Origin: Holophagae bacterium
GTDB taxonomy: Bacteria; Acidobacteriota; Holophagae; Acanthopleuribacterales; Acanthopleuribacteraceae
Length of the DNA: 64,000 nucleotides
Direction: 5' to 3'
Assembly: GCA_030429565.1 (NCBI GenBank)
Contig: JAUIFE010000026.1
Location: 1 to 64,000, forward strand
Shown here: one piece after another, positions 55,234-63,150 of the stretch
Layout: the number at the start of each line of letters is the position of its first letter
Position numbering within the stretch: the first letter of the stretch is position 1
Notes under the pieces: model-generated
The model's database searches: none
What the model was told of the DNA's origin: nothing
What the model saw: the letters and a program-made list of their open reading frames with translations, nothing else
Position numbers and translations under genes: made by a program

Positions 55234-55615
55234 ACGGCAGAAGTTCCCCATCAAGCGGATTTACCGAGTCGTTGTCGCGGGCGGCGACGAAGCGTTCGAG
55301 CATTTGGCGGGCCGACTCGGGTTGACCCAACCCCCACATGGCTTTGCTCTTAATCAAGAAGGCTTCGGCCTTGAAGGGGCCGGAATCAGGATTGTCGAGA
55401 AAGCGATCGGCCAAGAGCAGGCTCTGTTCGAACTTGCGTTGGACCAGGTAGGTATAGGCGAGGGAGCGCTGTAGGTGCGCATCGTTGGGAAACAGTTCCA
55501 GTAGGGCACGAAGCAGGACACCTGCTTTTTCTGTTTTCCCGTTTTTCAAGTAAAAGAAACCGAGCAAAGAGAGAAACTCTTTTTGTTGTTCGTCCATAAG
55601 TGTTTGGTGTCCCAT
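55226..55615 (-). CDS. sctY: T3SS chaperone SctY (YscY-like)
   Basis: A 129-residue TPR-type protein. MDEQQKEFLSLLGFFYLKNG then KTEKAGVLLRALLELFPND matches the opening of YscY (QQEFLLLNGWLQLQCGHAER), and further TPR helices follow (SLAYTYLVQRKFEQSLLLAD, KSKAMWGLGQPESARQMLER). YscY binds YscX and helps it reach the export gate. It lies directly before sctV, as yscY does before lcrD in Yersinia. The start is ATG 55615, or a second ATG six codons later; neither has a strong ribosome site. Identification rests on sequence pattern and gene order. Confidence 0.85.
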   Translation of the reverse strand: MGHQTLMDEQQKEFLSLLGFFYLKNGKTEKAGVLLRALLELFPNDAHLQRSLAYTYLVQRKFEQSLLLADRFLDNPDSGPFKAEAFLIKSKAMWGLGQPESARQMLERFVAARDNDSVNPLDGELLPYE

Positions 55616-56895
55616 GTTTTGGGGCGAAGAACCGGTGCCGAACCGAGGCCGGCGGGTACCACGCGTTTTCTTCTGGTTAAATGCTAGCTAGGAATTGTGG
55701 AACAAAAATGGAGAAAAAGGAAAAAAGGTTTTTTGGTTGAGGAGACGAAAACCCGGGGAGGAAGGGCGATTTAGTTTGCTCCGTTCCTCAACTGGGTCCG
55801 CCTCGGAAGAATTGGCGCGCGGGATAGGGTTCTTGTTTTTCGAGCCTGGGTGCGATTTGGTTGGCGTTTTGGTTTGGTTTGCTTCGTGGGCATGGTTTCG
55901 CCTCGAGGGGTTCGTCTTTGATTGAGGAAAGGCGATTCGCGTTTTGACCCTTTTTGACCCGTTCCGCCCGACGGAATAAGCCGCCGCTTCGAAAGCGCGG
56001 GTAGGGTTCGCCCTCTTTGGTTAACACGCTTGGGCCACGGTAGTTCTTCGATTTAATTGGGTAGGAAGGGCGATTTTGGGTTTACACCGGTCGTCGCCTG
56101 GGGCCGCCTCGGAAGAATTGGCGCGCGGGTTCGGGTTCTTGTTGTCCTGACCTGGCTGCGCGTTGTTGCTTTACCTTTTTGGGTGGCGATTGGGATTTTT
56201 CGTGTATCCCGAGGTTTTGCGCCCTGGTCTGGGAAATCCCTCGGGGCGGAATCAAGCAAGGTGGGGAAGCTGACTCAATCGCCCCCCAAAAAAAAATGGC
56301 ATCGCGCAACCCTGTGTGGGTGAGCGTGGGGCCGCCTCGGAAGAATTGGCGCGCGGGTTCGGGTTCTTGTTGTCCTGACCTGGCTGCGCGTTGTTGTTTT
56401 TCTTTTTTGAGTGGCGATTGGGCTTTTTCGTGTATCCCGAGGTTTTGCGCCCTGGTCTGGGAAATCCCTCGGGGCGGAATCAAGCAAGGTGGGGAAGCTG
56501 ACTCAATCGCCCCCCCCCAAAAAAAATGGCATCGCGCAACCCTGTGTGGGTGAGCGTGGGGCGGCTGCGCGCCCATTCTTCCGAGGCGGAGCTGAGTTGC
56601 GTAGGGACCCTGATCTGAATCGCCCTTCCTACCCCGCATCATCGAAATGGCAGGGTGTCCCAAGCGAGCCAACCCAAAAGAGCAAACCCTACCCGCGCTT
56701 TCGAAGTGACGGCATCTTCCGTCGGGCGGAACGGGTCAAAAGGGGCCAAAACGCCCATCGCCTTTCCTTATAAAAAGGGGGAATCTCTCGAGGCGGAACC
56801 ATGCCCACTCAGCAAGCTAAACAAAATCGCCCCGCAATCGCTCTCCGAGGCGGAACCATGCCCACTCAGCAAGCTAAACAAAATCGCCCTTCCTC
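55616..56895. repeat. 1.3-kb repeat block between sctX and sctY
   Basis: Two tandem copies of about 230 bp (56101-56328 and 56329-56560) begin GGGCCGCCTCGGAAGAATTG and end GTGTGGGTGAGCGTG. They are bracketed by imperfect inverted arms: about 55870-56025 (CCGCCCGACGGAATAAGCCG) against 56670-56830 (TTCCGTCGGGCGGAACGGG). A partial start of the tandem unit lies at 55799, an inverted fragment at about 56575, and a 57-bp direct duplication (AGGCGGAACCATGCCCACTC at 56791 and 56848) borders sctX. No gene is supported. It interrupts an otherwise tightly packed operon. Confidence 0.88.
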
Positions 56896-57294
56896 CTAGG
56901 CTTTGTGGAGGGTGTTGCGGTAGGTGCTTAGGAGCGTCATCAGGTCTTCTTCGCCGTCGAGGAGTTCGGCAGCTTCTTCCAATACTTTTTTGTTGGTCCA
57001 GGGACCCGCTTTTTTGGCCGCTTTGCGCAGTGCCGTGCGCGATTTTGTGATTAGGTCTCGGTAAACGGTTGGAATCAGAATGGTTTTGTCTTCTACTCGG
57101 GCTTGGAGTGAGTCGAGCAGGTGACTCTCCAAGTTCGGCGTACGCACCACTTTGTCCAGGTGTTGGCTGACCGGGTTCTCGCTCGGCAACAGTTGGCCGC
57201 GTTGCTGCGGCAAACGCGCATCGGCCTTGAGCTCGCCTTGGAAAATTTGTTCAATGCCGCGGTCGAAGGAAAAGAACTTAATCGGATCAGCCAT
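56896..57294 (-). CDS. sctX: T3SS early substrate SctX (YscX-like)
   Basis: A 132-residue protein. The N-terminal RGIEQIFQGEL, PQQRGQLLPSENPVSQHL and the C-terminal helical end (AAELLDGEEDLMTLLSTYRN then TLHKA) follow the plan of YscX (IGIEKL, LPPDGHPVEPHL, LLQIILNLLHKV). YscX is an early secreted substrate that interacts with YscV and requires YscY. Gene order chaperone-sctX-sctY-sctV is that of the Yersinia sycN-yscX-yscY-lcrD block, apart from inserted genes. ATG at 57294 follows GAGG. The family is short and poorly conserved, so position strengthens the call. Confidence 0.8.
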   Translation of the reverse strand: MADPIKFFSFDRGIEQIFQGELKADARLPQQRGQLLPSENPVSQHLDKVVRTPNLESHLLDSLQARVEDKTILIPTVYRDLITKSRTALRKAAKKAGPWTNKKVLEEAAELLDGEEDLMTLLSTYRNTLHKA

Positions 57295-57304
57295 GGGTAC
57301 CTCG

Positions 57305-57757
57305 CTAATGGGGGGAGTCGGTCGACGCGGCCGCGTCGGGTTCGGTTTGGATCTCAAAGGTCCAGCGGTTGGTGTCGCCCTCGCGTTGGTAATGGACGCG
57401 GTCTACCAAGTTGCGCATGAAGTAAATGCCGAGACCGCCGACGTGGCGGTCGTCGATGGAAGCGGTCAGATCGGGTTCGGGCACGGTGCTGGGGTCAAAG
57501 GGACAGCCGGCGTCGTGGAAAATGAGGCGAATAAGGCCTTGATGGTGCTCGGCGGTGAGGCGGATTTCGGCCGGATCCGGCGGCTGCGGCATGTCGCCAT
57601 AAGCGTGATTAACGATATTGGCCGCCAACTCTTCAACCACCAAACCCATGTGCAGTACACGGCGCTGCTCGAGGCCGTAGCGGCCCATGAGCTGTTCAAC
57701 CGTTTGCATGATGTCCCGTACCGAATCGATGCGGGCCGGCCAGGTGCGCTGGAACAT
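57305..57757 (-). CDS. RsbW/BtrW-type anti-sigma serine kinase (HATPase)
   Basis: A 150-residue GHKL ATPase. N box VEELAANIVNHAYG (Glu42, Asn47), G1 box HDAGCPFDP (Asp82, Gly84) and G2 box GGLGIYFMRNLVD (107-119). In partner switching this kind of protein phosphorylates a STAS antagonist and otherwise holds a sigma factor or other target. It lies 10 bp upstream of sctX and 104 bp after the STAS gene, inside the T3SS cluster, as btrW is associated with the Bordetella T3SS. ATG at 57757 follows AAGG. Its final target is not visible here. Confidence 0.92.
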   Translation of the reverse strand: MFQRTWPARIDSVRDIMQTVEQLMGRYGLEQRRVLHMGLVVEELAANIVNHAYGDMPQPPDPAEIRLTAEHHQGLIRLIFHDAGCPFDPSTVPEPDLTASIDDRHVGGLGIYFMRNLVDRVHYQREGDTNRWTFEIQTEPDAAASTDSPH

Positions 57758-57861
57758 GAGGGGTACCTTCGGAAAAAGAGTGGGGGGATCGCGGGTCGAC
57801 GGCACCGTGGCGTGACGTCACCCGAAGCAGGATCCGTGGGGCGAATCCGGGGCTTGGGCGG

Positions 57862-58194
57862 CTAGCCAAAGGCGGCTTTTGCGTCGTCCAAGTTTGTGTA
57901 AATTTTAATGATATTGTGGAAACCGGCCATTTCGATGATTTCGTGAACCTGGGGTTTGAGACCACACAAGACCAACTTACCCGTGCCTTGCACCTTTTTG
58001 GTGGCCAGCAGGATCACGCGCAAGCCGGCGCTGCTGATAAAAGGCACGTCGCTGAGTTCCATTACCAGGTTGGTGTCACCTTCGGCAATGGTTCGCATGG
58101 TTTTGTCTTCAAGGTCCGAGCAGGTTACCGAATCCAAGCGACCGACGACAAAGATAATCGCGGCGTTGTCCTGCTTCTCAATGTTAACCGTCAT
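57862..58194 (-). CDS. STAS-domain anti-anti-sigma protein (RsbV/BtrV-like)
   Basis: A 110-residue single STAS domain. The phosphorylation site is in ELSDVPFISSAGLRVIL (Ser54 or Ser55), with a typical start (IFVVGRLDSVTCSDLEDKTM) and end (AGFHNIIKIYTNLDDAKAAF). When unphosphorylated it should bind the adjacent RsbW-like kinase and free its target; the REC-PP2C protein at 45089-46312 would restore that state. ATG at 58194 follows AGGAAGAG. Confidence 0.93.
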   Translation of the reverse strand: MTVNIEKQDNAAIIFVVGRLDSVTCSDLEDKTMRTIAEGDTNLVMELSDVPFISSAGLRVILLATKKVQGTGKLVLCGLKPQVHEIIEMAGFHNIIKIYTNLDDAKAAFG

Positions 58195-58298
58195 GTTCTC
58201 TTCCTGTTGCAGTGGTTCTGTGGGCTGATCGTCGCGGCGGCGACCCCTCATCATAGAGGATCGGGTGTCACGGCGAAAAGGTTAATCCGCGTCGCGGG

Positions 58299-58661
58299 CT
58301 AGACGTTGTCGTGCAACTGAGTGAGGATCTCGAGGATGCGGTCCAAGTTGGGCGGCGAGAAGTCACTTTCGGGAATGACGGCAATGAAAATCAGGGTGTT
58401 GTCGTCGCGCATGGCGGCGGTGATGGGGAAGGGCAGGTTTTCGCGGTAATGGACGGCGCTCAAGGCGCGCGCCGCGTATTCGGTTTCGTAGGGCTGCTTC
58501 TCACGGCTTAGGTAAATGCGCACCGTGTCGTCGCCTTTCTCCAAATAAAGTGTGCCGGTCTTTTCGATATTCAGACAAACCACACCGTTGTGGTTAAAGT
58601 CTAAGTCGTTTATTTGGATGCTTTCGCCGAAGGTTCGCAAGGTATCTTCAACCCAGCTCAT
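58299..58661 (-). CDS. CesT/SycN-like T3SS chaperone
   Basis: A 120-residue acidic protein with the class I T3SS chaperone pattern: an N-terminal helix (WVEDTLRTFGESIQI), beta strands (GVVCLNIEKTGTLYLEKGDD, VRIYLSREKQ), a central helix (YAARALSAVHY), strands (LPFPITAAMRDDNTLIFIAV) and a C-terminal helix. It lies immediately after sctW and before sctX once the two partner-switch genes are set aside, the place of sycN in Yersinia, so its client is probably the gatekeeper SctW. ATG at 58661 follows AAGGAG. Confidence 0.82.
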   Translation of the reverse strand: MSWVEDTLRTFGESIQINDLDFNHNGVVCLNIEKTGTLYLEKGDDTVRIYLSREKQPYETEYAARALSAVHYRENLPFPITAAMRDDNTLIFIAVIPESDFSPPNLDRILEILTQLHDNV

Positions 58662-58715
58662 GAATGGTGCTCCTTTTGGTGTGGTGGGACGTGACGGCGG
58701 ACCGCCCGTCTCGGG

Positions 58716-59852
58716 TTAGTCTTCCGCGTCGAGCATTTCCTCTTCGCGGTCGATGGCGTCGTCGAGGGCTTCCTGGGTCACGTCGATTAACTTTTCGCGT
58801 TTCTCCATGTCCTCCTCGAAAATTTTGAGGGGCAGCTCTTTGATCATGCCGCCCATTTCGCGCAGGAAGTAGATCTGCGCTTCGATGGGGTCGCAGCCGA
58901 GTTGCGCGACCAACTTGGTGACGTGGTCCATGCGCAACCAGCGCTCAGATTTAAGGCCCATCAAACGGTTCATGAAGGCCTTGGTGTTCATTTTTAACGC
59001 CAAGCGATACGCTTTGCGGATTTTGCCCAGCAGTTCGTCACAGTTGCGGTGGATGTTCCCGAGCATTTCCAGCGAGTACAGATCGTCAATGATGCGTTTC
59101 AACTCTACGTGGGTCACCGAGGGGCCCTTCGACTGCAGCTCACTGCCGACGGCCTTAATCAGGAAATCGAGCGCCTTGCCGAATTCGGCCTCGCCGTAAT
59201 TCTCCAAAATTTCGTTGTAGGTCTCGTGGAAACCTTCGTACTGGAGCACGGTGTCGCGGTAAAAATCACGCAACTGCTGGGTGTCTTTCAGGCCTTGGGC
59301 CGAGAACTCCATGGCGTCGTCGGTGACATTAAAGCCGGCGCGAATTTCGGGCCCGCTCTCCTCCATGGCTAGGTCCATCGCCTCTTGCAAGGCTTCGCTG
59401 AGACCGGCCATTTCGGGATCGTCGGCGAGCATTTCCTTCGCGTAGGCCAGCGCGGCGTACTGCTGCGAAACATCCTTAAAGAACTTACCCACTTCCTGGC
59501 GCAACTGCTGCGGGTTCATGTTCTTGCCCATGCGTTTCAGGCTTTCCATGAACTTGTTCATTTGCTCAGGCTTGTCCATGTCCTTGAGCTTTTTAATGTA
59601 AAACTCGGCTTTTTCCATCGCCGTGGTGCGCAAACCCTTGGCGGCCGCGCGCCGTTTGCCCAACTTCTTTTCGACCTTCTCTGAAGCTTGGAACGTCATC
59701 TCTTCGGCGGCATCTTGTACCATCGACGCAGCATCCTTTTGCTGCCCTACTTTTTGGCCTTTAAACTCGCCGTTGGCTTGGGCGAAGGCCGCGAAGGCGT
59801 CGGATGACTGCAGGTGCTGCGCCTGCTGGTGAAAGTCGATGCGATCAATCAT
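58716..59852 (-). CDS. sctW: T3SS gatekeeper SctW (YopN-TyeA/MxiC/CopN type)
   Basis: A 378-residue all-helical gatekeeper that controls the switch from translocator to effector secretion. The N-terminal 70 residues are polar and carry the secretion and chaperone-binding region (SSDAFAAFAQANGEFKGQ). The body (about 75-290) has HrpJ/YopN-like helices (QQLRQEVGKFFKDVSQQYAA, AMDLAMEESGPEIRAGFNVT). The C-terminal 90 residues (WLRMDHVTKLVAQLGCDPIE, AQIYFLREMGGMIKELPLKI) match TyeA, so YopN and TyeA are fused as in MxiC and InvE. ATG at 59852 follows AGAGAGGAA. Confidence 0.88.
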   Translation of the reverse strand: MIDRIDFHQQAQHLQSSDAFAAFAQANGEFKGQKVGQQKDAASMVQDAAEEMTFQASEKVEKKLGKRRAAAKGLRTTAMEKAEFYIKKLKDMDKPEQMNKFMESLKRMGKNMNPQQLRQEVGKFFKDVSQQYAALAYAKEMLADDPEMAGLSEALQEAMDLAMEESGPEIRAGFNVTDDAMEFSAQGLKDTQQLRDFYRDTVLQYEGFHETYNEILENYGEAEFGKALDFLIKAVGSELQSKGPSVTHVELKRIIDDLYSLEMLGNIHRNCDELLGKIRKAYRLALKMNTKAFMNRLMGLKSERWLRMDHVTKLVAQLGCDPIEAQIYFLREMGGMIKELPLKIFEEDMEKREKLIDVTQEALDDAIDREEEMLDAED

Positions 59853-60074
59853 GGGTTCCTCTCTTGAAGCGGGGGACGGGGTCCCGGTTGACCCGTGTTT
59901 CTGACAATCCTGTCGGAACGCGTCGGCAAGGGCCGCAAGGCGAACGACGATGGGGCGCGAGAAAACGAGCGGACGGCGAAGGTCGCGAGTGCTCCAGCCA
60001 TCATTATTGACGAAAACTTGGTAGATAATGTGGAGGCGCGTCGTTTTTTTTGGGAAATTTGTGGGCGGGTGTCA

Positions 60075-61925
60075 TTACCACAAATGCAAACAGTCGCGAA
60101 TTTCCGGTAGTGCGTAACCAAAGGAACACAGCGGCGCACCTGTGAGCCGACACTGCAGGCGGCCTTGCTCGTCTCGGCTCAAGCACAGCGCCAGTTCTAA
60201 GTGGTACCAGGACACCCGTGGTTCGGTTGCGTACCGGCGCTGGTCCTGCGCATCGCTCAGTGCGGCGACGGCACGGGTGAAGGCGAGACCTAGCTGTAAA
60301 CCCTTGGGTCCGGGGTTGAGGGTGACGTGAACGACGTCGGGTTGTGATTCGTCGGCTTCGAGGAACACCGCTTCGCCGTCGGCAAACGCCAAGTCAAAAC
60401 CTTGCCGGCGCGCGGCGATCAAAGCCGTCGTCCAATGGTCGGTGAGTAGATGGGTGAGCGCGATAAAGGCGGGTTCGGCCGTGTCGGCGCCGAAGCAATA
60501 GGCAGTCATGCGGCGCAGACCGGCACAGGCTGCCGCGCGCCAGGCGGCATCCGGTTCGGCTTCGCTGAAAATTAAGTGATCGGGGAACACCTGTTGGTCG
60601 AGAAAACCGGCGGGACACTGGATCGGCATCAGACCCAGATCTTCGATGAACCAATCATGGGGCGCGTCCTTGGGTTGCTCGCGACGGGCGTGGTCCAAGG
60701 CCGTTTGGAAGGCGTCGTGAAAAGCACCGTTGAGTGGACCCTGATGCGGTTTGGGTAAGTCGGCGTAACGGGTGGCGTAATCGGCGGCGAGCCGACCGGG
60801 GTCCCTATCGGCCTCGTTCTCGGCCAGCCAAGCCGTGAGCGGTTCGCAACGCAGCATCAGAAAGTCCCAAACGCTGAGATTGTGCCTCAAACAGGCCGAC
60901 CACAAACGCGCGGTCAATTGGGCTTCCTGCACGGCTTCAGCGCTGAGGTTGGTAGCGGCGGCGGCCTGATGCAAACGCGTGACGGCGTCGAGCTCGCGCC
61001 ACCAAGTGCGCACGGCGGGTGTCACCGGCAGGGTTAACTGACGACCGACGGCGTAGCGCAAGGCGCGTTTACCCGAGATCATCAGGCTAAAGGTACTGAA
61101 ACCCCAGCGGCACAAAAGGTCGGTCAAACATTTGTTATGGTCGAGTGGCAGCAAGCGGGTGGTGCCTTCGTCGCCGGCGACGTAGATTTCCCAGGTATCT
61201 TCCTGACCGATGACGCCGTAGAAGGCGGCGATTTGTTGCAGTTTGGTGCGATGGGCACCCAAGCGCGTTGGCCTTTGCCACAGGTCGGTACGTTCTTCGA
61301 GGGTGGTCATGTGGGGGACGAAGGCTTGTAAACAACCCTGCATGCCGTGTAGTTGAATGGCGACCGTGGTTGGGACGCCCAGTTCGCGGCCGAGTGCGGC
61401 GGCGACGATTTCCTTGGCGGGGCCGCTCCCCAAAGGCGAACCCAAGTAAAAGAAACGCTGCTGCGCGGTGGCTTCGCGCAAAATGGTGCGGCGGCGGATG
61501 GGATCGCTGATCCATTGGGCGAGGTTGGCGGCAAGCGGGTGGTCGTCGGGATTGGCGACGGCGGCGGCTTGGTCCTCGGGAGGGGGCGCGTAATCCTCGC
61601 CGGCGTTTTTAAACAGGGCGATCGGTTGTGCATCGAGCGTGGGTCCGCGGCGATCATAAACCCAATAATTACCCGAGGTGCCGTCGCTCTCGCGAATGAG
61701 TGGCACCGCGCGTGCCGCTGCGATCAGGGCCTCGGCTACAAGCGGATCGGTGACCAACAGTGAGAGTGGCACCGGTGTTGACGCGGGGCAGGCATGGTCT
61801 AGTTGTGCGGGCGACCAGCCCAGCTCGGCCAGCAAGGCGCGCGGCGCATCCGGCGGCGGCGGTTCCAGACCGTCGCGCCAGGCGGTGAATTGGGCCAAAG
61901 CGGCAAGAGTACGGGGGTCGTGCAT
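60075..61925 (-). CDS. PI3/4-kinase-like protein in the T3SS operon
   Basis: A 616-residue protein. Residues about 78-285 resemble the PI3/4-kinase (PI4KII-like) fold: Gly/Ser loop DGTSGNYWVYDRRG, Lys106 in PIALFKNAGED, then ANPDDHP, LGSGPAKEIVAAALGRELGV then PTTVAIQLHG, and the catalytic region FYGVIGQEDTWEIYV with LLPLDHNKCL (Asp262). The usual DRH and Asn of the catalytic loop are absent (GQEDTWEIY), so it may be inactive or use altered chemistry. The C-terminal 330 residues are unrecognised. It lies between sctU and sctW. It may be an effector acting on host lipids, but an adenylyl-transferase or pseudokinase role is possible. No eukaryote-like targeting signal is seen. Confidence 0.5.
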   Translation of the reverse strand: MHDPRTLAALAQFTAWRDGLEPPPPDAPRALLAELGWSPAQLDHACPASTPVPLSLLVTDPLVAEALIAAARAVPLIRESDGTSGNYWVYDRRGPTLDAQPIALFKNAGEDYAPPPEDQAAAVANPDDHPLAANLAQWISDPIRRRTILREATAQQRFFYLGSPLGSGPAKEIVAAALGRELGVPTTVAIQLHGMQGCLQAFVPHMTTLEERTDLWQRPTRLGAHRTKLQQIAAFYGVIGQEDTWEIYVAGDEGTTRLLPLDHNKCLTDLLCRWGFSTFSLMISGKRALRYAVGRQLTLPVTPAVRTWWRELDAVTRLHQAAAATNLSAEAVQEAQLTARLWSACLRHNLSVWDFLMLRCEPLTAWLAENEADRDPGRLAADYATRYADLPKPHQGPLNGAFHDAFQTALDHARREQPKDAPHDWFIEDLGLMPIQCPAGFLDQQVFPDHLIFSEAEPDAAWRAAACAGLRRMTAYCFGADTAEPAFIALTHLLTDHWTTALIAARRQGFDLAFADGEAVFLEADESQPDVVHVTLNPGPKGLQLGLAFTRAVAALSDAQDQRRYATEPRVSWYHLELALCLSRDEQGRLQCRLTGAPLCSFGYALPEIRDCLHLW

Positions 61926-62094
61926 GGCGGTTTAACCTAAGGGTGCGATTCGAATCGAGGCAACGGCGCTGGATGCAGGTGCGCCATGTGTCGGCAAAGC
62001 ACAAGCGTCCTCGGTAAAGACGGCGCGCAGGGTCGCGGCGGCTTGCGGCCCACGCGTTGTGGGGATGCGCCGCCTCGCATCACGCCTTTTGGGC

Positions 62095-63150
62095 TCAGTA
62101 TCGCGGCGTGTTTTCGAGTTCCAGCTCGTGGACCCAGCGCAACACTTCGGCGACGGGCTCCAACAGGTCGGTCGGAATGTAGTGGTCTTCCAACGCGTCC
62201 TTGTAAAGCGAACGGGCCAGCGGTACGTTTTGCATGATCGGGATGCCCTCTTCCTCGGCGATTTGCATCATGCGTTTGGCCACGTGGTCGGTGCCTTTGG
62301 CGAGGACCATCGGCAATTTGGTTTTTTCCTCATCGTAGAACAGGGCGATGGCTATATGGGTCGGGTTGGTCACCAGTACACTCGCTTTTTTGGTTTTTTG
62401 CACGGTGTCGCTGTTGACCAGCTCCTGGTGCAATTGTTTCCGTTTGCTCTTGATAATCGGATCGCCTTCACTTTCCTTGTACTCGCGTTTGACCTCGTCC
62501 TTGGTCATCTTGAGCTTCTTAATGTGTTGGTGTTTTTGAAGGAAAAAGTCAATCGCGGCCACAATCACGAAGGCGGCGGCGGTGTAGATGAACACCTGCT
62601 TGAGCAAGGCGCCCAGCATCATGCGCACGCCGCTAATGCCGAGGTAGGGAATCTTAAACAGCGGGTCAATGGCGTCGCGAATGACGATGTACAGCAAGAC
62701 CGACAAAAACCCGATTTTGAGGATCGACTTGACCAATTCAATGAGGTTGTTCATCGAAAAGATCTTTTTTACGCCCTCCACGGGGTTCATTTTCTTGAGG
62801 TCGGGTTTGACGGATTCAACCGAAAATAAGAAGCCGACTTGGAAGAAATTGGCCATCACCCCTACAAAGGCGGCGCCAAACACAAAGGGAATCGAAATGG
62901 TGACGACCACGTCGAGCACGGTGTGGATGGTGGCGTCGAGCCCTTCTTTGAAAGGGCGGTCGTAGTAAAGGGTGGGCACGGTGACCATCTCGGTGAAACG
63001 TTCGATGATGTAATCGAACATAATCCACACGAGCATAAAGGTGTAAATGATAATGACCGCTGAGGGAATCTCTTTACTCTTGGCGACTTGGCCTTTGTTG
63101 CGCGCATCCCTCAGCTTTTTCGGGGTGGGTTGTTCGGTTTTCTCACTCAT
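62095..63150 (-). CDS. sctU: T3SS export switch protein SctU
   Basis: A 351-residue YscU/FlhB-family protein. Opening SEKTEQPTPKKLRDARNKGQ, four membrane helices (about residues 30-50, 80-105, 140-160 and 182-204), then a cytoplasmic domain with the autocleavage site NPTH (residues 262-265), which changes substrate specificity after needle completion. Length and site position match YscU (NPTH at 263). ATG at 63150 overlaps sctT by 8 bp; a longer frame upstream has no support. Confidence 0.95.
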   Translation of the reverse strand: MSEKTEQPTPKKLRDARNKGQVAKSKEIPSAVIIIYTFMLVWIMFDYIIERFTEMVTVPTLYYDRPFKEGLDATIHTVLDVVVTISIPFVFGAAFVGVMANFFQVGFLFSVESVKPDLKKMNPVEGVKKIFSMNNLIELVKSILKIGFLSVLLYIVIRDAIDPLFKIPYLGISGVRMMLGALLKQVFIYTAAAFVIVAAIDFFLQKHQHIKKLKMTKDEVKREYKESEGDPIIKSKRKQLHQELVNSDTVQKTKKASVLVTNPTHIAIALFYDEEKTKLPMVLAKGTDHVAKRMMQIAEEEGIPIMQNVPLARSLYKDALEDHYIPTDLLEPVAEVLRWVHELELENTPRY

